From positions 1 to 64,000 of the forward strand of contig JAEZDJ010000037.1 in assembly GCA_023429565.1 (NCBI GenBank): DNA of 64,000 nt, read 5' to 3'. The stretch comes from Actinomycetes bacterium (lineage in GTDB: Bacteria; Actinomycetota; Coriobacteriia; Coriobacteriales; Eggerthellaceae). Positions 1 to 7,543 of this stretch are shown piece by piece (the stretch's first letter is position 1; each line of letters starts with the position of its first letter). The notes under the pieces are model-generated. The model saw only the letters and a list, made by a program, of their open reading frames with translations. It was not told the origin of the DNA and ran no database searches. The position numbers were made by a program, and so were the translations under genes.

Positions 1-34
1 CTCCCGACTCGGTCACAATGACGTAATCTGGCAT
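1..34 (-). CDS. 5' end of a gene running off the left edge (DegV-like start)
   Basis: Reading leftwards from 34, an ATG is preceded by an AGGA ribosome site six bases upstream and opens an uninterrupted frame to the window edge. The visible residues are MPDYVIVTESG. An in-frame ATG two codons upstream (38-40) is the alternative start. A short beta strand followed by T-x-S-G is how many DegV (fatty-acid binding) proteins begin, but eleven residues are too few to decide. The call rests on the start signal and the motif only. Confidence 0.35.
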   Translation of the reverse strand, partial: MPDYVIVTESG

Positions 35-355
35 GAGCATTCCTATCTTTCCATGAGTTTGGCTCGATCCCTCCGAGAACGACCCTCAGACACTTCCCGA
101 CAGCCTCGTCGGCATTCACACACACCCTACCATGAACGGAGTGGCGAAAAGAGCTTCCCATCCCAAACAGCATGCCGTCCACTTCACAAACAGAAGATGA
201 CCAAATCGGCCCCGACCACCACGGGCCCGTCGTGCTCCCTGAATTGCAGCGCGCGCCGGCCCCCATCCGCAGGTAAGCATGTTTGGAACTCCCCTGTCGA
301 CCGCAGACGGCCCAGCGACGCACAGCCTAAAACGACTGTTCTCCCCCGCCTCGCC
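35..355. other. non-coding stretch, nothing recognised
   Basis: This stretch lies between the partial left-edge gene and the stop of the HxlR gene, both on the minus strand. It should hold the promoter of the left-edge gene. The open frames crossing it have no ribosome site or family-like residues. I see no repeat, RNA gene or strong hairpin. Confidence 0.4.
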
Positions 356-694
356 TCAGCCGATTTCGCCATCGCGACGATAGGCTATGTACTCATCGCC
401 CCACTCTTCCAGGCTGTCAAGCACCGGCTTGAACCGCTCGCCTATCGGGCTGAGAGAGTACTCCACTTTCGGAGGAATCTGAGGATGCTCGGTACGAACA
501 ATGAGGTCATGTCCCTCAAGAATCTTCAACTGCTTCGAAAGGGTGGCATGGGTCATCTGAGGCAGACGACGCAACAGCTCGTTAAACCGAATGGGGCCTT
601 CGCTCACGTGATGGAGGATGATGATGGACCATTTTCCGGCCAAGAGCTTCTGCGCGGTGACATAGGGACATCTGCCGTAGAGGTCTTCCTTCAT
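356..694 (-). CDS. HxlR-family winged-helix transcriptional regulator
   Basis: A cytoplasmic DNA-binding regulator of about 112 residues, the usual HxlR size. The N-terminal GRCPY followed by LLAGKWSIIILHHV is the HxlR signature. The middle, with IRFNELLRRLP and TLSKQLKILE, is the recognition helix region, and KVEYSLSPIG is the wing. HxlR proteins act as dimers, often sensing redox state or electrophiles through an N-terminal cysteine, here in GRCPY. I chose the start at 694 because GAGG lies eight bases upstream. A longer frame exists to 718 or 790 but without a ribosome site. It is divergent from the PNPOx-fold gene at 811, its likely target. The family is clear; the ligand is unknown. Confidence 0.88.
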   Translation of the reverse strand: MKEDLYGRCPYVTAQKLLAGKWSIIILHHVSEGPIRFNELLRRLPQMTHATLSKQLKILEGHDLIVRTEHPQIPPKVEYSLSPIGERFKPVLDSLEEWGDEYIAYRRDGEIG

Positions 695-810
695 GTCGTG
701 CACCTCGATATCAAGCATGGTACTAGGTATCCAAAAAAATCGTACTTCATTTATCTGTACCAGTATAGATAATTGAACCGTAAAGTTCAAACCGACGAAA
801 GGGAACTTCC
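695..810. promoter_or_regulatory. divergent hxlR / PNPOx promoter region
   Basis: This 116-bp AT-richer region separates the HxlR gene and its divergent neighbour. It contains two GTAC-bearing elements, one near 719-730 and one near 755-768, arranged TACT-N-AGTA across about 23 bases. That is the kind of symmetric site an HxlR dimer would bind. The assignment is inference from position and symmetry. Confidence 0.35.
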
Positions 811-1218
811 ATGAGCGAGACGCAAGAACTGCATGACTACCTTGATGGCTGCGGCACCTTCTATCTGACCACCGTTGACGGAGACCGGCCTGCCTGCCGC
901 CCCGTCTCCTTTCACATGGACTTCAAGGGAAAGGAATATTTCGGCGTCGGAACCTTCAAGGACGTTTACAAACAAATCGTCGCGAACCCCCATGTGCAGA
1001 TTGTCGGGTGCAAGGGAGCTGACTGGATTCGCATCAGCGGCACCGTTGACCTCGAAGATGATCCTGAGCTTTTTGAACAGGCGGTGACACTCATGCCGTT
1101 CCTGAAAAGCATCTACAACGAGGAAACCGGCAACACCATGGGCATCTTCTCGTTGAAGGATGCGAATGCGGAATACATCGAGCGCATGATGAACGTGACC
1201 AAGACCGTGACTTTTTAG
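811..1218 (+). CDS. pyridoxamine 5'-phosphate oxidase-fold flavin-binding protein
   Basis: A 135-residue single-domain protein of the PNPOx-like split-barrel family, cytoplasmic, probably binding FMN or F420-like flavin as a dimer. Seen features: an N-terminal helix, then FYLTTVDGDRPACRPVSF, the typical first barrel strands, and VGTFKDVYKQIVANPHVQIVGC in the second half. The relatives include NimA/NimC-like nitroreductases and stress proteins such as general stress protein 26. An AAGGGA ribosome site lies seven bases before the ATG. The gene sits head-to-head with the HxlR regulator, a common pairing for flavin reductases that detoxify quinones or nitro compounds. The reaction cannot be read from the sequence. 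Confidence 0.82.
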   Translation: MSETQELHDYLDGCGTFYLTTVDGDRPACRPVSFHMDFKGKEYFGVGTFKDVYKQIVANPHVQIVGCKGADWIRISGTVDLEDDPELFEQAVTLMPFLKSIYNEETGNTMGIFSLKDANAEYIERMMNVTKTVTF

Positions 1219-1284
1219 CCTGCGCTGCATCACCCCTCTCCGACCGCTCTTTCGCTGTGGCCTTCCTTTCCGAGAAGCCCGCTT

Positions 1285-1320
1285 GCCATCGCGCCCCGTC
1301 CGAAGACGGGGCGCGATGGC
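1285..1320. terminator. 16-bp perfect hairpin between convergent genes
   Basis: The arms 1285-1300 and 1305-1320 are perfectly complementary (GCCATCGCGCCCCGTC and its complement) around a CGAA tetraloop. It lies between the convergent PNPOx and flavodoxin genes and probably ends transcription from both sides. The T tract on the plus side is weak (TCTCTCC). Confidence 0.7.
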
Positions 1321-1336
1321 TCTCTCCATCCGAATT

Positions 1337-1840
1337 TTATGCGATCAGGGATTCGGCCCATGCCTCAATCGCCTCGCGAGGCGTTTTCATGATCGTTCCT
1401 TCAAGCTCCACATTGAGCCCGCGATGGAGGACCGCACCGTCGCAGCATTCTTTATAATCCTCAAAAACATGCCCGAGCCATCCCCCGTTTGTCGCAAACG
1501 GATAAACGGTTTTGCCCTCCCAAGCATAAGCCTGCAGGAACGACCTCATTGCAGGAGCCAGGGTGTACCACCAGACGGGAGTTCCCAAGACAATCGCGTC
1601 ATAGCCCTCCAGGGATTCCCCCACCCCTTTGATCTCGGGCAGATACCCCTGGTCGACCTCTTTCTTCCCCCGGTCCACAATCTCGTCGTATGTTCCCCCG
1701 TAGGGTTGGCGCGTCTCGATTCTCATGGCATTCGCACCAGTCACATCGCGGATCGCCCTTGCAACCTTTTCCGTGTTGCCGCCAAGCGAGTAGTACACAA
1801 GCGCTATGCTCAAACCGTCCTCCTCCACGTTGTTGATCAT
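1337..1840 (-). CDS. flavodoxin-family protein
   Basis: A 167-residue cytoplasmic flavodoxin. The N-terminal strand ALVYYSLGGNTEKVARAI is the FMN phosphate-binding loop, with SLGGNT in the place of the T/S-x-T-G-x-T consensus. GYDAIVLGTPVWWYTLAPAMRSFL is the second flavin-contact loop, with the W-W pair stacking on the isoalloxazine. The start at 1840 has AAAGGA upstream; a GTG six codons earlier at 1858 is less likely. The gene is preceded by a MerR-type promoter (1878-1908) nearly identical to those of two aldo/keto reductase operons in this window. It probably supplies reducing power or a flavin reductase activity in a carbonyl-stress response. The role is inferred from the shared operator. 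Confidence 0.85.
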   Translation of the reverse strand: MINNVEEDGLSIALVYYSLGGNTEKVARAIRDVTGANAMRIETRQPYGGTYDEIVDRGKKEVDQGYLPEIKGVGESLEGYDAIVLGTPVWWYTLAPAMRSFLQAYAWEGKTVYPFATNGGWLGHVFEDYKECCDGAVLHRGLNVELEGTIMKTPREAIEAWAESLIA

Positions 1841-1877
1841 CGGGCAGCGTCCTTTCACTCAGCGCCGCCTTCGCACG

Positions 1878-1908
1878 ATTCTGCAACTTGAACCAAGATT
1901 CAAGTCAA
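1878..1908 (-). promoter_or_regulatory. MerR-type promoter/operator of the flavodoxin gene
   Basis: On the minus strand a TTGACT -35 (1903-1908) and a CAGAAT -10 (1878-1883) are separated by 19 bp, the over-long spacing typical of MerR-activated promoters. The spacer carries the perfect palindrome CTTGAATCTTGGTTCAAG (1887-1904). It matches the sites at 7326-7356 and 27105-27135. Confidence 0.7.
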
Positions 1909-2087
1909 GAATTATTTTCCTGAAATCGCCTTCGTCCGATTGGGCGAGCAAGCTTCTTCTCGGGGACCTTTGTTCAGTGCTCTAAGAAACCCTCGATTTA
2001 GCAATTCCTTAACACCAGCTTGGCACTTCGCCAACACCTCGCGTGCATCCTAATGCCAGCAAGACAAACCCGATTCAAGGAGCGTTC

Positions 2088-2630
2088 ATGGATACCGCAA
2101 CAGATCGAACGGCCGAACATGTCAAGGATTTCATAGCCTATGAATACAAAGCCGTCACCACCGACCGAGATCAAGCATCCCTCTATGCCGACTGCCTTCC
2201 ACAATTCGGATGGACGCTTGAGGACAACTCGTTCAGCAACCGGCTGAACAGCGTCTCGCTGACTTTCAAGCGCAACCGGCAGCTCAAGAACAAACTCGAG
2301 CTCAACAAGCTCCAACGTCGTTTCGAGGAGAGCGTCAGCACCTTGGCGCATCTTGAGCGATCAAAGACCACTCGGGCAAGCATCGTCGCGTACACGGTCG
2401 GATTGCTTGCCACCGCCTTCATGGCCGGAGCAACGTTTTCCTTCATTGGAGGCAACCTCATCGCATGCATCATCTTGGCCATTCCCGGCTTCATTGGCTG
2501 GGGACTGTCATACGTCTTCTACCGAAACCTGACGCAAAAATACTCCGCCCGGATCATCCCGGAGATCGATCGAGAACTTGACGCCCTGTATGCAACCTGC
2601 GAACGGGCCCATGCTCTCTCGATAGGCTGA
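2088..2630 (+). CDS. small membrane protein of unknown function, paired with radical SAM gene
   Basis: I do not recognise a named family. The 180-residue protein has a soluble N-terminal half rich in charged residues, including a predicted helix around KNKLELNKLQRRFEESVSTL. Two hydrophobic segments follow (about residues 105-125 and 130-150, ATAFMAGATFSFIGG and IACIILAIPGFIGWGLSYVF), then a charged C-terminal tail. It therefore looks like an inner-membrane hairpin protein with both ends in the cytoplasm. The ATG at 2088 has AAGGAG five bases upstream. It is followed after 58 bp by the radical SAM gene on the same strand, so the two are likely co-transcribed. Function unknown. Confidence 0.7.
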   Translation: MDTATDRTAEHVKDFIAYEYKAVTTDRDQASLYADCLPQFGWTLEDNSFSNRLNSVSLTFKRNRQLKNKLELNKLQRRFEESVSTLAHLERSKTTRASIVAYTVGLLATAFMAGATFSFIGGNLIACIILAIPGFIGWGLSYVFYRNLTQKYSARIIPEIDRELDALYATCERAHALSIG

Positions 2631-2688
2631 AACGCCCGCATGCAGCAGCTCGTCCGCCACATCAGCACACCCCATGAAAGGAACCGCC

Positions 2689-4068
2689 ATGAGTCCTCTT
2701 GCAACCATGCTGTCATCGGACAGAACCTTGAGGGAGAGCGTGCAGGCACACGCGGCAAAGATAGCTCTGGGCTATCTTGACAAAGACCCGGTGACCAACA
2801 TTCCAAAGCTGTTGAACTGGGTTGACGCCTTTGATCGACACGATGTGCTCAAACCTCACCGTCGGGCCGTCCATGACGCCGTCGACGATCCCAACGGAAA
2901 CTGGTATCGACTCATCATGAGCCTCTGGACCGACATCGATCCGCTGGTGCGGAAGACCGTCTTTGAAAACCTCATCATCAATGCATCGATTTTCGGGTAC
3001 CCTCGCCAGCGTGCGGCGGAAAAGGAGCATGGCTGCAACATACCCTGGGCCATCCTCATGGACCCGACGAGCGCCTGCAATCTGCATTGCACCGGCTGCT
3101 GGGCAGCAGAGTATGGGAACGGCCTCAATCTGTCATATGACGAGCTCGACAACCTCATCACGCAGGGAAAAGCCCTCGGCACCTACATGTACATCTACTC
3201 CGGCGGCGAACCCCTCGTGCGCAAGAAGGACATCATCAGGCTGTGCGAGGCACATCCTGACTGCATGTTCCTCGCGTTCACCAACGGCACCCTCATCGAT
3301 GAGGAATTCACCGACGAGATGCTTCGCGTCGGCAACTTCGCGCCAGCCATCAGCATTGAGGGTTTCGAGCAAGAGACCGACTCCCGCCGCGGGAGCGGCA
3401 CCTACGCTGCCACCATGCAGGCCATGCGCATGATGAAGCGCAAGGGTCTCCTGTTCGGCGCCTCTTGCTGCTATACGTCGGCAAACACGAAGACGATTGG
3501 CGACGAGGCGTTCATCGATCTCCTCGTCGATTCCGGCGCCAAGTTCGCCTGGTTCTTCACCTACATGCCGGTCGGCGTCGATGCCGTCCCGGAATTGATT
3601 GCGACGCCCGAGCAGCGTGCCTTCATGTATGAACGCATCCGTTCGTATCGCAAGACGAAGCCCTTGTTCACGATGGACTTTTGGAACGACGGCGAGTTTG
3701 TGGGCGGATGCATCGCGGGCGGTCGGATCTATTGCCACATCAATGCGCATGGCGATGTGGAACCCTGCGCATTCATTCATTATTCCGATTCGAACATTCG
3801 AGACAAGACGCTGGTCGAAGCCTACCAATCACCGCTTTTCATGGGATACCGGGAACGCCAGCCGTTCAATTGCAATCACCTGCGACCCTGCCCCCTCCTG
3901 GATAACTGCGGTGCCCTGGCCTCCCTCGTCAACGCCACGGGTGCCCATTCGACCGATCTCCAAAATCCCGAGGACGTCAACGCCCTTTCAGCGAAATGCC
4001 TCGACGCCGCACAACAATGGGAACCCCTTGCCAACGTGCTGTGGAGCAATCGCGAAAGAGTCGGATGA
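2689..4068 (+). CDS. radical SAM protein with SPASM-like C-terminus
   Basis: A 459-residue radical S-adenosylmethionine enzyme. Cysteines 130, 134 and 137 form the C-x3-C-x2-C motif (SACNLHCTGCW) that binds the catalytic [4Fe-4S] cluster. YSGGEPL is the SAM-contact GGEP motif. Late cysteines (GGCIAGGRIYCHINAHGDVEPC, then CNHLRPCPLLDNCG) resemble a SPASM auxiliary-cluster domain. The first 110 residues are a helical extension. Relatives modify peptides or small molecules, but I cannot assign a substrate and there is no obvious peptide precursor gene beside it. A GAAAGGAAC ribosome site fixes the start at 2689. It probably shares an operon with the membrane protein at 2088 and is followed by a two-component system. 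Confidence 0.88.
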   Translation: MSPLATMLSSDRTLRESVQAHAAKIALGYLDKDPVTNIPKLLNWVDAFDRHDVLKPHRRAVHDAVDDPNGNWYRLIMSLWTDIDPLVRKTVFENLIINASIFGYPRQRAAEKEHGCNIPWAILMDPTSACNLHCTGCWAAEYGNGLNLSYDELDNLITQGKALGTYMYIYSGGEPLVRKKDIIRLCEAHPDCMFLAFTNGTLIDEEFTDEMLRVGNFAPAISIEGFEQETDSRRGSGTYAATMQAMRMMKRKGLLFGASCCYTSANTKTIGDEAFIDLLVDSGAKFAWFFTYMPVGVDAVPELIATPEQRAFMYERIRSYRKTKPLFTMDFWNDGEFVGGCIAGGRIYCHINAHGDVEPCAFIHYSDSNIRDKTLVEAYQSPLFMGYRERQPFNCNHLRPCPLLDNCGALASLVNATGAHSTDLQNPEDVNALSAKCLDAAQQWEPLANVLWSNRERVG

Positions 4069-4090
4069 CGGCATTGCGGGCGCGAGTGGC

Positions 4091-4138
4091 GCAGGAAGAA
4101 GGCGCGGACGCAAAACCCTGGCCTTCGCTTCTTCCTGC
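4091..4138 (+). terminator. possible weak terminator hairpin after radical SAM gene
   Basis: GCAGGAAGAAG (4091-4101) and its complement (4128-4138) can pair across a 26-base loop just after the radical SAM stop. No T tract follows, so termination here is uncertain. Confidence 0.3.
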
Positions 4139-4171
4139 AGCCGGTCGGCCTTTGGGTGCACTTGGCAACAC

Positions 4172-4208
4172 CCCTGCTAACATTTCCTTAACAACGCTTC
4201 TCTATACT
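4172..4208 (+). promoter_or_regulatory. probable promoter of the two-component operon with direct repeat
   Basis: A good -10 (TATACT, 4203-4208) has no good -35. In its place stands a direct repeat CTAACA/TTAACA spaced about one helical turn (4177-4193), the pattern bound by OmpR/PhoB regulators. The 10-mer TTCCTTAACA at 4184-4193 recurs at 2005-2014 before the membrane-protein/radical-SAM pair. Autoregulation by the following response regulator is inferred. Confidence 0.45.
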
Positions 4209-4242
4209 GGAGATCAGAGAAGAACGTTCAGGAAGAGGCAGC

Positions 4243-4917
4243 ATGATAAACATCCTGGTGGTGGAGGACGACGAAAAGCTGAATCGCATCATATGCCGCA
4301 GCATCGAGAATACGGGCACGTATCGGGCACTGGGCTGCGCCGACCCCTATGAGGCGTTCGACAAGATGGCCGAAGCGCAGATCAGCCTTGTCGTTTCCGA
4401 CATCATGATGCCCCGCATGGACGGCTACGAGTTTGCCGAGACGCTTCGCAGGCAAGACGACATGCTGCCGATCATCTTCCTGACTGCGCGCGACGACATC
4501 ACCTCGAAGCGCCAGGGCTTTCGGATGGGAGTGGACGACTACATGGTCAAGCCCATAGACTTTGACGAGCTCGTCATGCGCATCAACGCACTGCTCCGTC
4601 GAGCAAACATCGCCTTGAAGCAGTCTCTTTCAGTCGGCAACCTCGAGATGAACGCCGAAGAGATGTCCACGGCAATCGATGGCGACGAGGTTCACCTGAC
4701 GGTGCGCGAGTTCAACATACTGTTCAAGTTGCTGTCCTACCCAAAGAAGACGTTTACCAGAAACCAGCTTATGAATGAATTCTGGGATGCCGACAGCGAA
4801 AGCGCACCCCGCACAGTTGATGTTTACATCGCGAAGCTGCGCGAGAAGATTGCCGGATGTCCCGCAGTGCAGATTGTCACCGTGCATGGCCTGGGATACA
4901 AGGCGGTTATCAGGTGA
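4243..4917 (+). CDS. OmpR/PhoB-family response regulator
   Basis: A 224-residue two-component response regulator. The receiver domain shows D9/D10, the phosphoacceptor D53 (VVSDIMMPRMDG), T81 and K103 (MVKP). The C-terminal winged-helix domain carries LTVREFNILFKLLSYPKKTFTR and ends with VTVHGLGYKAVIR, the usual OmpR-family hairpin. A purine-rich AGGAAGAGG precedes the ATG. The stop codon overlaps the GTG start of the histidine kinase, so the two are translationally coupled and form one system. The likely targets are its own promoter and perhaps the radical SAM operon upstream, which shares a TTCCTTAACA element. Confidence 0.93.
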   Translation: MINILVVEDDEKLNRIICRSIENTGTYRALGCADPYEAFDKMAEAQISLVVSDIMMPRMDGYEFAETLRRQDDMLPIIFLTARDDITSKRQGFRMGVDDYMVKPIDFDELVMRINALLRRANIALKQSLSVGNLEMNAEEMSTAIDGDEVHLTVREFNILFKLLSYPKKTFTRNQLMNEFWDADSESAPRTVDVYIAKLREKIAGCPAVQIVTVHGLGYKAVIR

Positions 4918-6047
4918 TCAGAATCAAGATAGAAAGGATTCCAAAAGAGAAGCCGAAACCTGCTGCATCTTCCTGGGAGCAACGCGCCCAGCGGCAGAAG
5001 GATCCGCGCATAACCGCCGCGCGCTTCTCTTGGAAAGAATTCCTGGTCCTGTGGTTTTCCATCATGGTGATCACAACGGGATCGATGCTCATCCTCTCAC
5101 AGTACACGCCTGAGATCAGGCTCAGCATGCTGGGAACCATGGCGACGCTCGGGTACGGCGCCCTCATGGCCCTCGTCTTCGTGTCGCTCACCATCCTCTG
5201 GCGCAGACTCGTCTATGAACGTCCCTTGAAGCTGCTTGGCGCAGCAGCACGCGAAGTCGCGCACGGAGACTTCAGCGTGCGTTTGCCCGACTTGCACAAA
5301 CGGAACAAGAAACGGGATTACCTTGACGTGATGTACGAGGATTTCAACACCATGGTCCATGAGCTGAACAGCATCGAGACCCTGAAAGACGACTTCATCG
5401 GAAACGTCTCGCATGAGATCAAAACGCCCCTTGCCACCATCGAGAACTATGCGAGCGCCTTGAAGAGGCAGAAACTCGACGATACCGAGCGGGCAGAATA
5501 CACCGAGGCGATCATGGGCGCGACAAAACGGCTTTCCGCCCTTGTGTCCAACATCCTCTGGCTCAACAAACTCGAGAACCAAGGAATCATCCCCGATTCG
5601 AAGCCCTACGACATGGCCGAGCAGCTGCGCAACTGCGTTCTTGGCTTCGAAACCCTCTGGGAAAGCAAGGGCATCGAGATGGAGGTGGATGTCGACGACG
5701 CCTGCTTCATCGAGAAGGACGAAACGCTGCTGGAACTGGTGTGGAACAACCTCATTTCCAATGCCATAAAGTTCACCGAGGCAGGCGGGATGATCAAAGT
5801 GTCTCAGCGGGCCGACCTGGCTCGCATCAGGATCGACATCGCCGACACAGGCCCCGGCATGGACGAGGCAACGCAACAGCGAGTCTTTGATAAATTCTAT
5901 CAAGGCGACACCTCCCATTCCCAGGAAGGCAACGGCCTGGGCCTCGCCCTTGCAGCCCGGGCCCTCAAGCTCGCTGGCGGAGACATCTCAATCTCCAGCA
6001 AGCCCGGCGAAGGCAGCACGTTCACGGTTTGGCTTGAAAGCCGATAG
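4914..6047 (+). CDS. membrane sensor histidine kinase
   Basis: A roughly 377-residue kinase partnered with the preceding response regulator. It has a charged N-terminal tail, two membrane spans (about residues 43-62 and 75-97) with only a dozen residues outside between them, a HAMP linker, the H-box VSHEIKTPLA with H167, and an HATPase domain with NLISNAIKF, DTGPGM, FDKFYQGD and GNGLGLAL. The very short external loop means the signal is probably sensed in or through the membrane, as in intramembrane-sensing kinases of cell-envelope stress systems. The start is the GTG at 4914, overlapping the regulator stop by four bases. A longer upstream frame is a reading artefact inside the regulator gene. 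Confidence 0.92.
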   Translation: MIRIKIERIPKEKPKPAASSWEQRAQRQKDPRITAARFSWKEFLVLWFSIMVITTGSMLILSQYTPEIRLSMLGTMATLGYGALMALVFVSLTILWRRLVYERPLKLLGAAAREVAHGDFSVRLPDLHKRNKKRDYLDVMYEDFNTMVHELNSIETLKDDFIGNVSHEIKTPLATIENYASALKRQKLDDTERAEYTEAIMGATKRLSALVSNILWLNKLENQGIIPDSKPYDMAEQLRNCVLGFETLWESKGIEMEVDVDDACFIEKDETLLELVWNNLISNAIKFTEAGGMIKVSQRADLARIRIDIADTGPGMDEATQQRVFDKFYQGDTSHSQEGNGLGLALAARALKLAGGDISISSKPGEGSTFTVWLESR

Positions 6048-6112
6048 AATCGCGCCCCGTGCGGCAGAGCACACGATTGCCCGCCGCGATCCCCAGAGAC
6101 TCGTTTGGGCGG

Positions 6113-6146
6113 CGCGGTCCCCTTCTGATAGAATAAGGGGACCGCG
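6113..6146. terminator. 12-bp hairpin after the histidine kinase
   Basis: CGCGGTCCCCTT (6113-6124) pairs perfectly with 6135-6146 around a ten-base loop, between the kinase stop and the ribosome site of the next gene. There is no T tract, so it may be a terminator or a structure in the leader of the next gene. Confidence 0.5.
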
Positions 6147-6163
6147 ATCATGGACGGAGGCGC

Positions 6164-7204
6164 ATGGTCTCTCCCGCACGACTGTCATCCTCGTCACCCC
6201 GGACGGGTGCCTTGCACATCGTCATCGCATGTGCGGCGTGTCTCGCGGTCTACGCCATTGACTTCGCCTGTCTCGTAACGATTCCGCCCGAAGGCCACGC
6301 ATTCGCCGCCAATGTCGCCTTGCCTTTTGACTTGATGGTTTGTGCTCCCGTCGCGTTCTACTTCCTCCTCATACGCCCTCGCAACCTCACGCCATTGCTT
6401 GTGCTGCCCGTCATCTACGCGGGAGGCATTGCCTCTGCACCGTTTGCCGTTCCCGGTTCCTTCACCCTGCACCCGTTCCTGCTTGCCTCTGCGGCAGTTG
6501 TCGATGTCGCGGTGGTCGTGCACGAGGTGCCCCGCCTCGGCCGCCTCTTCCTCGAGGGTTTCAGAAAAGCCCGCACATCATCAGGCTGGGCGCTCGATTG
6601 GTTCACCGACGGGATGACCGCCATGACCGGCAACGCCCGCGCTTCCCGATTGGCAGCACTCGAACTTTCCATTTGGTATTATGCAGTTTTCTCTTGGCGT
6701 TCGAAGCCCGACGTTCCTCAGGGGCACCATGCGTTCAGCTGCCACCAGGAAACAGGCTATCTGGCATTCTCGGGCGTTATCATGGCGCTCTTTCCCCTTG
6801 AGGCATTCGTGGTCCACCTGCTTGTCATGCAATGGTCTTGGATCGCCGCGACGGTGCTGACCGTTCTCACCCTCTACACGCTTCTCTGGATGGTTGGCAA
6901 CACACGCGCCGTCGTCCTCAGCCCCCTTCTCGTGGACGACACGACGCTCACCGTCCGGTGGGGCGCATTCTTCCGCGAGCGCATCCCCCTTGACGCGATC
7001 GATCACCTGCAATCAGGGGCTCCCGACATTCCCAAACAGGAATGCGTCAACATGGGAGTCATGGGAGCAAGCCCCTGCTGGGTCGTCCTGAACGCACCGG
7101 TGACGATGCGAACCATCACGGGAAGGGAGCGCTCGATCCGCGCCATCAACATCTCGCCGGACAATCGGGGCGACTTCGCGAAGGCCCTTTCCAAGGAGCG
7201 GTAA
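6164..7204 (+). CDS. multi-span membrane protein with C-terminal PH-like domain
   Basis: I do not recognise a named family. The 346-residue protein has about six hydrophobic spans: near residues 18-37, 54-70, 75-95, 105-120, and a pair around 205-245. A soluble C-terminal region of some 90 residues follows (VVLSPLLVDDTTLTVRWGAFFRERIPLDAIDHL and onward), whose strand pattern resembles the bacterial PH-like domain found on other membrane proteins. The ATG at 6164 follows a strong GGACGGAGG ribosome site. It stands alone after the two-component operon, separated by a hairpin. The PH-like call is by pattern only, and no enzymatic motif is visible. Confidence 0.6.
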   Translation: MVSPARLSSSSPRTGALHIVIACAACLAVYAIDFACLVTIPPEGHAFAANVALPFDLMVCAPVAFYFLLIRPRNLTPLLVLPVIYAGGIASAPFAVPGSFTLHPFLLASAAVVDVAVVVHEVPRLGRLFLEGFRKARTSSGWALDWFTDGMTAMTGNARASRLAALELSIWYYAVFSWRSKPDVPQGHHAFSCHQETGYLAFSGVIMALFPLEAFVVHLLVMQWSWIAATVLTVLTLYTLLWMVGNTRAVVLSPLLVDDTTLTVRWGAFFRERIPLDAIDHLQSGAPDIPKQECVNMGVMGASPCWVVLNAPVTMRTITGRERSIRAINISPDNRGDFAKALSKER

Positions 7205-7325
7205 GCCTTCGGCCATACACGCAGCCATCGTTGGTGACTGCCGTTTAAAGGGGCATTTCGCCCCCAGCTCAACCAAACAAGCATCGATTCTGATGACGAG
7301 GCTCCTTCAACTTTTCTTTAACCTG

Positions 7326-7356
7326 TTGACTTGAAGTTGACTTTAAGTTATACGAT
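7326..7356 (+). promoter_or_regulatory. MerR-type promoter/operator of the cupin/aldo-keto reductase operon
   Basis: A TTGACT -35 (7326-7331) and TACGAT -10 (7351-7356) are separated by 19 bp. The spacer holds the inverted repeat CTTGAAGTTGACTTTAAG (7330-7347), very close to what is known of the AdhR/NmlR operator (CTTAAAG-N4-CTTTAAG). About 185 bases of untranslated leader follow before the cupin gene, in which I find no further gene. Confidence 0.75.
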
Positions 7357-7543
7357 TCGGCCATCCCCCTGCGCCCCTTCAGTGGCGGCAGGTTGGGAAA
7401 ACCAAGGGAATAGCGAAAGACTGATCGGCGATGGCGGACCGAAAACGGGAGGACGGTTGATGCCAACGGCTTTCGGAACGACATGAACGCAGGGCTTGAC
7501 AAGCTTAACCCGAATTGGCCACCGACAGCGAAAGGATCGAATG

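Noticed and set aside
53..772. A 239-codon plus-strand open frame over the left end
   Set aside because: It is antisense to the well-supported HxlR gene, has no ribosome site and its translation is Ser/Pro/Arg-rich with no family-like residues.
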